From Allobosea sp. (GTDB lineage: Bacteria > Pseudomonadota > Alphaproteobacteria > Rhizobiales > Kaistiaceae): 64,000 nucleotides of DNA. Positions 27,462-35,971 of the stretch are shown here, piece by piece. The notes beneath the pieces were generated by a model, which was not told where the DNA came from, searched no databases, and was given only the letters and a program-made list of their open reading frames with translations. The translations under genes were made by a program, and so were the position numbers. The first letter of the stretch is position 1. Every line of letters starts with the position of its first letter. The stretch lies in contig JAFKFV010000007.1 in NCBI GenBank assembly GCA_017307955.1, positions 1 to 64,000 of the forward strand. The letters run 5' to 3'.

Positions 27462-28165
27462 TGGCGGGCCACTCACCGATCCGGACCTTCAAGGCGCTTT
27501 CGGCGCTGCTCACCTATCCAGGCGCCGAGCTCGTCGCCGCCATCGACGAGATCGAGGCGGTGATCGACGATGAGAATCTGCTGCGGCCGGCATCGCGCAG
27601 CGGCCTCCAGCCGCTTCTCCATGCGCTTCGCACCGACGATCTCTTCGATCTGCAGGAGCGCTATGTCGAGCTGTTCGACCGATCGCGACGGCACTCCCTG
27701 CATCTCTTCGAGCATATTCACGGCGAAAGTCGCGATCGCGGCCAGGCCATGATCGACCTCGTCCAGCACTATGAGCGTGGCGGGCTGCTGCTGACGGCGA
27801 GCGAGCTGCCGGACTATCTGCCGCTGTTCCTGGAATTCCTGTCGACGCAGCCGCCGGGCGAGGCGCGGAGCCTGCTGGCCGAGACCTCGCATGTCCTCTC
27901 GGTTCTCGACGAGCGGGTTTCAAGCCGCAGCCCCGCCTATGGCGCCGTCTTCATGGCGATCCTGTCGCTCGCAGGCGAAGTGCGCGCGGCGCCGGTGGCG
28001 ACAGAGGGCCTCGCCGAGATCGACGATCTCGCCGCGCTCGACGCGGAATGGGAGGAAACGGCCGTGGCCTTCGGGCCGGGTACGCCGGACGACGGCTGCT
28101 CGGTCGACCGGCTCAGAATTCAGATGCGCGCCGCCCGCCGCGACGCGCGGCAGACCACCGCCTGA
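27458..28165 (+). CDS. narJ: Nitrate reductase assembly chaperone
   Basis: A 235-residue all-helical TorD/NarJ-family chaperone needed to insert the molybdenum cofactor and assemble NarGH before membrane docking. Family features include an N-terminal FKALSALLTYPGAELV, LQERYVELFDRSRRHSLHLFEHIHGESRDRG in the middle and a DYLPLFLEFLS segment. The start at ATG 27458 overlaps the narH stop by four bases, indicating translational coupling. The gene is not part of the holoenzyme. Confidence 0.95.
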   Translation: MMAGHSPIRTFKALSALLTYPGAELVAAIDEIEAVIDDENLLRPASRSGLQPLLHALRTDDLFDLQERYVELFDRSRRHSLHLFEHIHGESRDRGQAMIDLVQHYERGGLLLTASELPDYLPLFLEFLSTQPPGEARSLLAETSHVLSVLDERVSSRSPAYGAVFMAILSLAGEVRAAPVATEGLAEIDDLAALDAEWEETAVAFGPGTPDDGCSVDRLRIQMRAARRDARQTTA

Positions 28166-28179
28166 TCGGGGAGCATGCG

Positions 28180-28956
28180 ATGTCCGGATTCATCAACAAC
28201 GTCCTGTTCGGCTGGTATCCCTATCTCTGCCTGACGGTGTTCCTCTTCGGCAGCCTCGTCCGCTTCGACCGCGAGCAATACACTTGGAAGAGCGGGTCGT
28301 CGCAGCTGCTGCGGCGGCGTCAGCTCCGCTGGGGCTCGAACCTTTTCCATTTCGGCATCCTCCTGATCTTCGGCGGCCATTTCGTCGGGCTTCTGACGCC
28401 GATCTGGGTGTTCGACATGCTCGGCATCAGCCACGGCTTCAAGCAGGGCCTTGCCATCGCTGTCGGCGGCCTGGCTGGCATCGCCTGCTTCATCGGCATC
28501 GCCATGCTCGCGCATCGCCGGCTGTTCGATCCGCGCATCCGCGCCACATCGAGCTTCGGCGACATCGCCATCCTGCTTCTGCTCTGGGTGCAACTGGCGC
28601 TCGGCCTTTCGACCATCTTCGTCTCGCTCGGCCATATGGACGGGCATGAGATGGTGAAGTTCATGAACTGGGCGCAGGGAATCCTGACGCTGCAGCCGGG
28701 TGCGGCGGCCTATGTCGCCGACGTGGCGCTCGTCTTCAAGGCGCATCTCCTGCTCGGCATGACGATCTTCCTCGTCTTCCCGTTCACGCGCCTCGTCCAC
28801 ATCTGGAGCGCGCCCATCTGGTATCTCGGCCGGCCGGGATACCAGGTGGTGCGCACCCGCTTCGCCGATCGCCACGCCCGCAGCGCGGCATTCCCCTCCA
28901 GCCCGACCGCAGCAAAGCGCGCGCTGGCAGACGCGGCCCGCAAAGGAGGACGCTGA
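28180..28956 (+). CDS. narI: Respiratory nitrate reductase, gamma (cytochrome b) subunit
   Basis: A 258-residue membrane subunit with five hydrophobic segments and histidines placed to bind two b haems (for example in NLFHFGILLIFGGHFVGL and KAHLLLGMTIFLVFPFTRLVHIW). It oxidises quinol and releases protons outside. ATG 28180 follows GGGGAGCATGCG; upstream in-frame starts fall inside narJ. The stop is two bases before the next gene. Confidence 0.96.
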   Translation: MSGFINNVLFGWYPYLCLTVFLFGSLVRFDREQYTWKSGSSQLLRRRQLRWGSNLFHFGILLIFGGHFVGLLTPIWVFDMLGISHGFKQGLAIAVGGLAGIACFIGIAMLAHRRLFDPRIRATSSFGDIAILLLLWVQLALGLSTIFVSLGHMDGHEMVKFMNWAQGILTLQPGAAAYVADVALVFKAHLLLGMTIFLVFPFTRLVHIWSAPIWYLGRPGYQVVRTRFADRHARSAAFPSSPTAAKRALADAARKGGR

Positions 28957-28958
28957 CC

Positions 28959-29867
28959 ATGGCGACGCTTGTCATCGATCACAAGGCGACGAGTGGCCAT
29001 GCCGATGCCGAGGCTCATCCGCACGAGCATCGGCCGGCGCCCGTATCGGCCGAACCATCGCCCGAGCGCGTTGCCATGCCCCAGGTCTCCGTCAACGGCG
29101 TGCCGATCGCGCGCAAGGCCATTGCGGCGGAAGTCCAGAATTTCCCCGCGTCGAACCCCGGCGAAGGCTGGCGGGCGGCCACCCGCGCTCTCGTCATCCG
29201 CGAATTGCTGCTGCAGGAGGCACAGCGGCTGGATATCCGGGCGTTTCCGGCGACCGACGAGGCAGGATCCGTCGAGACGGACGAGGAAGCGCGGATCCGG
29301 TCGCTCGTCGAGCAGGAGGTGCCGGTTCCCGAGGCCGACGAGGCGACGCTGCGGCGCTTCTACGACAACAACCGGCGCCGCTTCATGAGCGCGCCGCTCT
29401 ATGAAGCGGACCATATCCTCATCGCCGGCCGCGGTGACGATTGCGTCGCCTTCGCCGCCGCGCGCCAGGAGGCCGCGCGTCTCGCCGCACTTCTTGTCGA
29501 GGCGCCGGAACGCTTCCCCGATCTTGCCCGTGCCTATTCCGACTGCCCCTCCGCGGCGCTTGGCGGCAGCCTAGGCCAGATCGGGCCGGGCGATACGACG
29601 TCGGAATTCGAGGCGGCGTTGCACACCCTCGCTCAAGGCGCGATCTCCCCACCCGTCGAAACGCGATACGGCGTCCATCTCATCCGCCTCAACCGCCATA
29701 TCGAGGGACGTCAGCTGCCCTTCGAGGCGGTCCGCGAGCGGATAGCGGACTATCTCGACGCGCATGTGCGCCGACAGGCCACTGCGCAGTACATCGCGGT
29801 TTTGATCGGCCGCGCCGAGATACGCGGCATCGCCCTCGACGGCGCGACTTCGCCGCTGGTGCAGTGA
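28959..29867 (+). CDS. Parvulin-type peptidyl-prolyl isomerase of the nar operon
   Basis: A 302-residue protein with a rotamase (PpiC/SurA) domain at about residues 145-260: YEADHILIAG, ARAYSDCPSAALGGSLGQIGPG and VETRYGVHLIRLNRH. The N-terminal 45 residues are histidine-rich and polar with no obvious signal peptide, so it is probably cytoplasmic. Such genes directly follow narI in many proteobacterial nar operons and are thought to help maturation of the reductase. It is closely packed between narI and a small gene, in the same operon. Confidence 0.88.
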   Translation: MATLVIDHKATSGHADAEAHPHEHRPAPVSAEPSPERVAMPQVSVNGVPIARKAIAAEVQNFPASNPGEGWRAATRALVIRELLLQEAQRLDIRAFPATDEAGSVETDEEARIRSLVEQEVPVPEADEATLRRFYDNNRRRFMSAPLYEADHILIAGRGDDCVAFAAARQEAARLAALLVEAPERFPDLARAYSDCPSAALGGSLGQIGPGDTTSEFEAALHTLAQGAISPPVETRYGVHLIRLNRHIEGRQLPFEAVRERIADYLDAHVRRQATAQYIAVLIGRAEIRGIALDGATSPLVQ

Positions 29868-29868
29868 G

Positions 29869-30162
29869 ATGGCGATGCTCGGGACATTGATCGCCTCGCT
29901 GGACAGGCCGGGCGTCGCGCTGGACTTCGTGGCGGCGCTTGGCGAGCCCGCGCTTCAGGCTCGCCTCGCCCATGCGGCCGACTCAAGCGGCAGGCCGCAG
30001 GCGGACATCGTCGCCTCGGCCGTTCGTGGCTTCATCGATACGGCATCCGACGACGACTGGCTCCAGCTCATGGGCATCATGGGCCGGGCCGCCGACCCGG
30101 GAAGGGCCGCCATGTATGCCATTCTCGAAAAGACGCTGCCCGGGTCGCGGGGAAAGCCATGA
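29869..30162 (+). CDS. Small conserved nar-operon protein, unknown function
   Basis: A 97-residue helical protein with a DIVASAVRGFIDTASDDDWLQLMG core. It lies one base after the PPIase stop and overlaps the moeA start by four bases, so it is cotranscribed and translated with nitrate reductase genes. I do not recognise a named family; small proteins at this operon position occur in related nar clusters. A role in assembly is a guess from context only. Confidence 0.65.
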   Translation: MAMLGTLIASLDRPGVALDFVAALGEPALQARLAHAADSSGRPQADIVASAVRGFIDTASDDDWLQLMGIMGRAADPGRAAMYAILEKTLPGSRGKP

Positions 30163-31415
30163 GCGCCCTCCCGCCCCGTTGCTGCTTCTACGAGCCCGCG
30201 GCGCTAACGCCATTCGCGGAAGCGCGCGCTGCGGCGCTGGCCCTTGTCCAGCCGACCGGCCGCACTCTGTCCGTGCCGCTGGCGTCGGCACATGGCCAGA
30301 TCGCCGCCCGACTGGTTGTCGCGCCGCACAGCCTGCCGCCCTTCGATCAGGCCGCCATGGATGGCTACGCGATCCGCATCGCCGATTTGACGGCACCGGC
30401 ATCGACGCTGCCCATCAGCGGTACGACCGAGGCAGGCGATGAACCCGACCGGCTGGCGCGCGGGACGGCCTATCGCGTGATGACAGGCGGTGCCTTGCCG
30501 CAAGGCGCCGACACGGTGGTGATGCTCGAGCGCACGCGAAACCCGGATGGCGACCGGGTGGCATTCGCTTCCCCGCCCGTCGCCGGCAGCCATATCAGGC
30601 GGGCCGGCGAAGACGTGCGCGCGGGCGATGTCGTGATCCATGCCGGCGAGCGGCTTGGCTGGCCGCAGATCGCGCTCCTTGCCGGCCTCGGCATCGACAC
30701 CATCGTCGTCGCCGCGCAGATCCATATTGCTGTGCTCACGACGGGATCGGAGCTCCGCGCGCCCGGAGAGGTTCTCGCAGCCGGTGCGATCCACGATGCC
30801 AACGGACCGATGTTGGCCGCGCTGCTCGCAGAGGCCTCGACGCGGATCAGCGTGGCGACGGTTGGGGACGATCGCGCCGCCATCGCCGGATACCTCGAGG
30901 AACTGGCCGGAGCCGCCGACCTCATCGTCACCACGGCGGGCATGTCGGTCGGCGCGCGCGACCATGTGCGGCATGCCGTGCGCGACGCGGGCGGGACGCT
31001 CGACATCGTCAAGGTCGCCATGAAGCCGGGCAAGCCAGTGGCGCTCGGCCGTATCGGCGGGGCCGTGTTCGTCGGCCTTCCCGGCAACCCGCAGGCCGCA
31101 GCCTGCACGGCGCTGGCCTTCGTGCGGCCGATGATCGACGCGATGCGCGGGCAGCCGGCCCGGTCGCCCATCATGGCCATAGCGGCTTTTGCGACCGGCG
31201 CCCGCGCCGACGACCGAACGGAACTGGTGCCCGTTCGCCTTCGGATCGACCATGGCCGCCTTGTCGCCGAGCGCGCCGGCGCTGAAGGCTCGCATCGTCT
31301 CGCGCCGATGGCCGCCGCCGACGCGGTGGCGATCATCGAGCCGCTGTGCCGGCTCGAGCCTGGCGATCCGGTCGAGATCCTGCCTTTCGAGCGCGCCCCG
31401 GCCTGGAGGGAATGA
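30159..31415 (+). CDS. moeA: Molybdopterin molybdenumtransferase
   Basis: A 418-residue enzyme that inserts molybdate into adenylated molybdopterin in the last step of molybdenum cofactor synthesis. Family motifs include [33 protein letters not shown] and GLPGNPQAA. Its start overlaps the upstream small gene and its stop overlaps moaA (ATGA). Its place inside the nar operon ties cofactor supply to reductase production. Confidence 0.95.
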   Translation: MSALPPRCCFYEPAALTPFAEARAAALALVQPTGRTLSVPLASAHGQIAARLVVAPHSLPPFDQAAMDGYAIRIADLTAPASTLPISGTTEAGDEPDRLARGTAYRVMTGGALPQGADTVVMLERTRNPDGDRVAFASPPVAGSHIRRAGEDVRAGDVVIHAGERLGWPQIALLAGLGIDTIVVAAQIHIAVLTTGSELRAPGEVLAAGAIHDANGPMLAALLAEASTRISVATVGDDRAAIAGYLEELAGAADLIVTTAGMSVGARDHVRHAVRDAGGTLDIVKVAMKPGKPVALGRIGGAVFVGLPGNPQAAACTALAFVRPMIDAMRGQPARSPIMAIAAFATGARADDRTELVPVRLRIDHGRLVAERAGAEGSHRLAPMAAADAVAIIEPLCRLEPGDPVEILPFERAPAWRE

Positions 31416-32416
31416 CGGACATGGCCTGCGCGCTTTCCGATGGCTTCGGCCGCCGCATCACCTATCTGCGCCTTTCGGTCACCGATCGCTGCGATCTGCG
31501 CTGCGTCTATTGCATGGCCGAGGACACGAGCTTCGTTCCCCGTCGCGAACTGCTGCGCATCGAGGAACTCGACCGTCTCGCCTCGGCCTTCGTGGCGCGC
31601 GGCGTCACGAAGATCCGCATCACCGGCGGCGAGCCGCTGGTGCGCAAGGGCGTCATGACGCTTTTCGCCGGCCTGTCGCGCCATCTTGAAGGCGGCGCGC
31701 TCGGCGAACTCACGCTGACGACGAATGGCACGCTGCTCGCGACCCATGCGGAGGCGCTGGCCGCGGCTGGGGTCCGCCGCGTCAACGTCTCGCTCGATAC
31801 GCTGGATGCGGAACGCTATCGCGCCATCACGCGCGGTGGCTCGCTCGCTGCCGTCATGGACGGGCTCCGCGCCGCAAAGGCGGCCGGGCTCCGCGTCAAG
31901 CTCAATGCCGTGGCGCTGAAGGGCATCGTGGAGGAGGAGATCCACGATCTCATCGCCTTCGCGCATGGCAACGGCATGGACCTGACGCTGATCGAGACCA
32001 TGCCGCTCGGCGATGTCGGCGCAGACCGCACGGAGCAATACCTGCCGCTGACCACGCTTCGCCGCATCATCGAGAGCCGCTGGGCGCTTGCCGATACGAG
32101 CGAGCGAACGGGCGGGCCGGCGCGCTATGCCCGCATCGCCGAGACGGGTGGGCGGATCGGCTTCATCACGCCAATGAGCCACAGCTTCTGCGAAAGCTGC
32201 AACCGCGTTCGCGTCAGCGCCACCGGCACGCTCTACACCTGCCTCGGCCAGGAGGACCGGGCCGATCTTCGCGCCGCGATCCGCGGATCGGAAGCCGACG
32301 ACGCGCTCCATGCCGCGATCGACGCCGCCATCCGCGCCAAGCCGCGTGGCCACGATTTCCGCATCGAGCGCGGTCGGCCGACGCTTTCCCGGCCCATGTC
32401 GGCGCTCGGGGGTTAG
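31412..32416 (+). CDS. moaA: GTP 3',8-cyclase (molybdenum cofactor synthesis)
   Basis: A 334-residue radical-SAM enzyme that starts molybdopterin synthesis from GTP. The SAM cluster cysteines are Cys27, Cys31 and Cys34 (CDLRCVYC). The second cluster is in the C-terminal [18 protein letters not shown]. The protein ends in the conserved Gly-Gly. ATG 31412 overlaps the moeA stop; an upstream in-frame ATG at 31346 lies within moeA and is not preferred. Only moeA and moaA of the pathway are in the window. Confidence 0.96.
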   Translation: MTDMACALSDGFGRRITYLRLSVTDRCDLRCVYCMAEDTSFVPRRELLRIEELDRLASAFVARGVTKIRITGGEPLVRKGVMTLFAGLSRHLEGGALGELTLTTNGTLLATHAEALAAAGVRRVNVSLDTLDAERYRAITRGGSLAAVMDGLRAAKAAGLRVKLNAVALKGIVEEEIHDLIAFAHGNGMDLTLIETMPLGDVGADRTEQYLPLTTLRRIIESRWALADTSERTGGPARYARIAETGGRIGFITPMSHSFCESCNRVRVSATGTLYTCLGQEDRADLRAAIRGSEADDALHAAIDAAIRAKPRGHDFRIERGRPTLSRPMSALGG

Positions 32417-32420
32417 GGAG

Positions 32421-32954
32421 ATGCCGATGCCGACCGGACGCCGGCCGATCACCGCCATCGTCTATGACGACGGCCCGGCCTTCGAGGCCTTCCTCAACGG
32501 GGCGGTGGACAGGCTGGAACGCGACGGCCTTTGTCTCGCCGGGCTCGTCCAGCAGAGTATTCCGCGCCCCGGACGGCGCAAATGCGACATGGTCCTGCGC
32601 GACCTCGCGACGGGCAAACTTCATCCGATCTCGGAGGACCGCGGCGCAGAGGCGAGCGGCTGCTCGCTCGACACCGACCTGCTGCACCGGGCCTGCGCCG
32701 CCGCGGAGGCCGGCCTGTCGGCGCGAACCGCGCTGCTGGTGCTCTGCAAGTTCGGCAAGGTCGAGGCCGCCGGCGGCGGCGTCCGCGGCCTGCTCGCGGC
32801 AGCGCTGGAGCTCGGCGTTCCCGTCGTCATCGGCGTCCCGGCGATCAATCGTCAGCCCTTCGAAGCCTTCGCAGGCGATCTCGCGCAGATTCTGCAGCCG
32901 GACACGCTCGACCCGGCGCCGCTGCAGGGGTTCGTCCAACGGTCGACGGGATGA
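32421..32954 (+). CDS. DUF2478 family protein (molybdenum-linked NTPase-like)
   Basis: A 177-residue protein of the DUF2478 family, which tends to occur with molybdate or molybdenum-enzyme genes. Visible features are an N-terminal IVYDDGPAFEAFL segment, CDMVLRDLATGKLHPISEDRG, and a LVLCKFGKVEAAGGG motif. GGGAG precedes ATG 32421 directly, and an alternative ATG is two codons in. The biochemical role is not established. Its stop overlaps the next start (ATGATG). Confidence 0.8.
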   Translation: MPMPTGRRPITAIVYDDGPAFEAFLNGAVDRLERDGLCLAGLVQQSIPRPGRRKCDMVLRDLATGKLHPISEDRGAEASGCSLDTDLLHRACAAAEAGLSARTALLVLCKFGKVEAAGGGVRGLLAAALELGVPVVIGVPAINRQPFEAFAGDLAQILQPDTLDPAPLQGFVQRSTG

Positions 32955-33409
32955 TGGACGACCTCGTCCTCGCCCGCGCGCTCCATGTTCTCGGCGTGAT
33001 CCACTGGATCGGCGGCCTTGCCTTCGTGACGCTCGTCGTCCTGCCGCTGTCGCGCTCCGAGGCCGGCGGAGGGCTGGTCCTGTTTCAGGCGGTGGAACGC
33101 CGGTTCTCGACCCAGGTCCGCCTGTCGGTACCGCTCGTGGGCGCAACCGGCTTCTGGATGACCTGGCGGCTGGATCTCTGGGCACGCTTCGCCGACACCG
33201 AATACTGGTGGATGGGCGCCATGCTGGGGCTATGGCTGCTGTTCATGCTGCTGCTGTTCGTCATCGAACCGCTCATGGCTCGCCGCGCGGGACCGGATGA
33301 TCCGACAGCCGCGATCCGGCGCCTGCTCCTCGCCCACCGCGTGCTGCTCGCCGCCGCCGCCGCCACGGCGCTCGGCGCCGTCGCCGGCACGCACGGCTTT
33401 TCCTTCTGA
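32951..33409 (+). CDS. Small four-helix membrane protein of the nar/nnr region
   Basis: A 152-residue protein with about four hydrophobic segments and conserved-looking histidines (ARALHVLGVIHWIGG and LLLAHRVLLAAA). This pattern recalls CopD/DUF2269-like haem or metal membrane proteins. It lies between the DUF2478 gene and nnrS with four-base overlaps, so it belongs to the operon. The function is unknown; involvement in haem or copper handling for denitrification is only inferred. Confidence 0.7.
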   Translation: MMDDLVLARALHVLGVIHWIGGLAFVTLVVLPLSRSEAGGGLVLFQAVERRFSTQVRLSVPLVGATGFWMTWRLDLWARFADTEYWWMGAMLGLWLLFMLLLFVIEPLMARRAGPDDPTAAIRRLLLAHRVLLAAAAATALGAVAGTHGFSF

Positions 33410-33412
33410 GGC

Positions 33413-34612
33413 ATGTCGACGATGAAGCGCAGCGCGGACATCCAACGAGGCTGGCAGGGGCCGGCGCTGCTCGGCCAGGGCTTTCGCCCCTTCTTCCTGC
33501 TCGCCGCCATTTTCGCCGCGCTCGCCATCGCGATCTGGCCTGCGTTCTTCAGGGGCGAGATCGAGGTTCCGACCGCCTTCGTACCGGTCGACTGGCATGT
33601 GCATGAGATGATCTTCGGCTATGGCGCCGCCGTCGTCGCCGGATTCCTGCTCACCGCGGTTCCCAACTGGACCGGCAGGCTGCCTGTCGCGGGCTGGCCG
33701 CTGGCCCTGCTCGCCACGCTCTGGTTGGCTGGTCGCGTGGCGGTCTTCGGATCCGCAGCCATCGGCGCGCCGGCGGCAGCCGCCATCGACATGCTGTTCC
33801 TCGTCACCTTCGCCGTCGTATCGGCGCGCGAGATCCTGGCAGGGCGCAACTGGCGCAACGCCAAGGTGGTCGCAGTGGTGGCGCTGTTCGCGCTCGCCAA
33901 TGGCGGCTTCCATCTCGAAGCGGCAAGGGCGGGCGGTGCTTCGGTCGCGACCAGAGCGGGCCTCTCGATCATCGTCTTCCTGATCCTGCTGATCGGCGGC
34001 CGCATCGTGCCAAGCTTCACCCGCAACTGGCTCGCGAAGAGGAACGCAACCTCGCTGCCTGTGCCCTTCGGCAAGCCGGACGCGGCGATCATGCTGGTCT
34101 CCGCCGCCGCGCTGCTCCTCTGGATCGTTCAGCCCCACGCCATCTGGACCGGCACGGCTCTCGTCGCCGCGGGAATGGCGAATCTGTGGCGTCTCGCGCG
34201 CTGGAACGGCTGGGCGACCCGTTCAGACAGACTGGTGCTTGTCCTCCATGTCGGCTTCCTGCTCACGTCCGTCGGCTTCCTGTTCACCGGAGCCGCATCC
34301 CTCTGGCCGGATCGCATGCCCCAGAGCGCCGCGCTCCATGTCTGGGCTGTCGGTGGCATCGGCACGATGACGCTCGCCGTCATGACGCGAGCGACTCTCG
34401 GCCATTCCGGACGACAGCTTGTCGCGTCCCGCGCGACGCAGCTGATCTACGCGGCCATCCTTGCCGCGACGGTATTGCGGGTCGCCGCCGTGTTCTTGCC
34501 GCAGATGGCGATGCCGCTGATCGACGCCGCGGCGGCAGCCTGGATCGCCGCCTTCATCGGCTTCGCCGTCGCCTATGGGCCGATGCTCCTGCGTCTTTCG
34601 AGGAGGACGTAG
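33413..34612 (+). CDS. nnrS: NnrS family haem/copper membrane protein
   Basis: A 399-residue protein with about 12 membrane segments. NnrS signatures are present: LLGQGFRPFFLLAA near the start, DWHVHEMIFGYGAAVVAGFLLTAVPNWTG and HVWAVGGIGTMTLAVMTRATLGHSGR. NnrS proteins contain haem and copper, are induced by nitric oxide and protect cells from nitrosative stress. The start could be ATG 33413 or ATG 33422. It is the last gene of the nar operon and links it to the NO response, although no nitrite or NO reductase gene is in the window. Confidence 0.93.
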   Translation: MSTMKRSADIQRGWQGPALLGQGFRPFFLLAAIFAALAIAIWPAFFRGEIEVPTAFVPVDWHVHEMIFGYGAAVVAGFLLTAVPNWTGRLPVAGWPLALLATLWLAGRVAVFGSAAIGAPAAAAIDMLFLVTFAVVSAREILAGRNWRNAKVVAVVALFALANGGFHLEAARAGGASVATRAGLSIIVFLILLIGGRIVPSFTRNWLAKRNATSLPVPFGKPDAAIMLVSAAALLLWIVQPHAIWTGTALVAAGMANLWRLARWNGWATRSDRLVLVLHVGFLLTSVGFLFTGAASLWPDRMPQSAALHVWAVGGIGTMTLAVMTRATLGHSGRQLVASRATQLIYAAILAATVLRVAAVFLPQMAMPLIDAAAAAWIAAFIGFAVAYGPMLLRLSRRT

Positions 34613-35165
34613 ACGTGCCGCGTTCTCCCTTCGGGTTGCTGCCTGCTGCGGCAGCCACGGCGCTCATAGTGAACATTTATATTGACCGCATGATTCGGCG
34701 GGGCAGGTCAGATAGCCACGGCTCGTCGAAGATGACGACCATAGGACAGAGATGTCGGTGCGCGGGTCGTGAGCCGCGCACTCGACCTCGGCTCGAGTTG
34801 CAACTCACAGCGGGCTCTGATGCTTACCTGGTGTTTCAATCAGATGGGATTTCCTGTCCAAGCTAGATCCGCTTCTTCTCCGGTAGCTCGCGTTCGCGCG
34901 CGAATGCATGGCGCGCTGTCGCCATACGCTTCGATAGCTCGCGAAATGAACGAGCCTGTCCGGCTGCTTCCCGAGGTCGACGACGAGATCCATGCGCTGT
35001 GGATCCAGGAGCCCAGCAGCGAGCCGAGGATTCGCGATCGTTGCCTGCTCGAATGCGCACGCATCGTCATGACCGGGCAGGCCGCAGACATCACCTGTCA
35101 CGGCTCAGCCGCCGACGTCCCTTACTAGGCATCGTTCACCCAGTAGCGCTACACGAAAGGCGCTC
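34613..35165. other. Intergenic region after nnrS
   Basis: No gene is strongly supported. A hairpin (GCTGCC, six-base loop, GGCAGC) at 34638-34655 lies just after nnrS and may help end the nar transcript, but has no T-run. A plus-strand frame at 34950-35128 encodes about 59 acidic residues without motifs. AAAGG at 35156-35160 is the ribosome site of the small gene at 35166. Confidence 0.45.
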
Positions 35166-35300
35166 ATGTCACCCGAAACCAATCAAACGCAAAGTGCCTT
35201 CCGGAGCATCGAGCTCAGGCTTAGGCGCTTGATGATCTTCGCAACCATTCTCGTGATCGGCGTCGCGATCCGGGCCGTGAAGATGGCCATCGACCCGTGA
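35166..35300 (+). CDS. Small single-span membrane protein (44 residues)
   Basis: A short open frame with a polar N-terminus (MSPETNQTQSAFRSIELRLR) and one hydrophobic segment (LMIFATILVIGVAI) followed by RAVKMAIDP. The ribosome site AAAGG ends five bases before ATG 35166. These two signs together support a real gene. The function is unknown. It stands between the end of the nar operon and the 3' end of the oppositely transcribed ubiquitin-like operon. Confidence 0.45.
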   Translation: MSPETNQTQSAFRSIELRLRRLMIFATILVIGVAIRAVKMAIDP

Positions 35301-35506
35301 GAGCCCGTCTGCTTGGCGGCTGGTAAGGGGCTCGTCTCCAGCTGCCTGCCGCCAAGTCCTGGCACCGACCCGCCTGCGGGTCATCCGCGCGGCATTAGGC
35401 AGCTGCTCGCACGCCGGCTGGCGTCCACCGGCGCTCAGCGGGCCGCGGTTGTCGAAATCAGGAATATGCGCGCCGGGGCGCCGCGCGGGACAACCGCGAT
35501 GGACTA

Positions 35507-35971
35507 TCAGTTCGTGAGATCGCGCAGCCAACCGAGGACACGGTCCTTCCATCTGGTGGCTGTCGGACGGGCCGAGGTCTGGTAGCCGTCGTGCACTGTC
35601 GCGGCGGCGTCCGCTTCGGCGGGGGCGGCCGGGCCATAGTGCGCCGCTTTCGCAAGGCGATCACGACGACGCTCCTCCGCAACCTCCTCATCCGACCAAG
35701 GCGGCGCTTCGAACACCCGGTTGCGGCGAATGACGTAGTGAGAGCGGCACGGCAGGGTCCAGTTGCCGACTGACGGATGCAGCGTGACCGTCTCACCGTC
35801 GTAGGTGATGTTCCAGTCGGTCGGCGTGAGTGGCGTAACAACCTCCTCGCCGCAACCGCAACAGCAACTGTGCGCGACGCTGCCGTATTCGAGCGAGACG
35901 TAGAGCACGCCTGGCTCGAGGGTCTCCGGGAAGCTCTCGACGAACCGGTGCTTGAGGATCTTGTCGCGCAT
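35507..35971 (-). CDS. DUF6527-like cysteine-rich protein of the ubiquitin-like operon
   Basis: A 154-residue protein. Residues 36-40 (SCCCGCGEE; Cys36, 37, 38, 40), then a GNWTLPCRSHYVI motif with Cys75 and His78, form a likely zinc site. This matches my recollection of the DUF6527 family found next to multiubiquitin and ThiF genes. The C-terminal third is charged and probably disordered. It is the last gene of the operon, and its start shares one base with the E1-like gene stop. A zinc-binding ligase-like or adaptor role is possible but untested. Confidence 0.75.
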   Translation of the reverse strand: MRDKILKHRFVESFPETLEPGVLYVSLEYGSVAHSCCCGCGEEVVTPLTPTDWNITYDGETVTLHPSVGNWTLPCRSHYVIRRNRVFEAPPWSDEEVAEERRRDRLAKAAHYGPAAPAEADAAATVHDGYQTSARPTATRWKDRVLGWLRDLTN

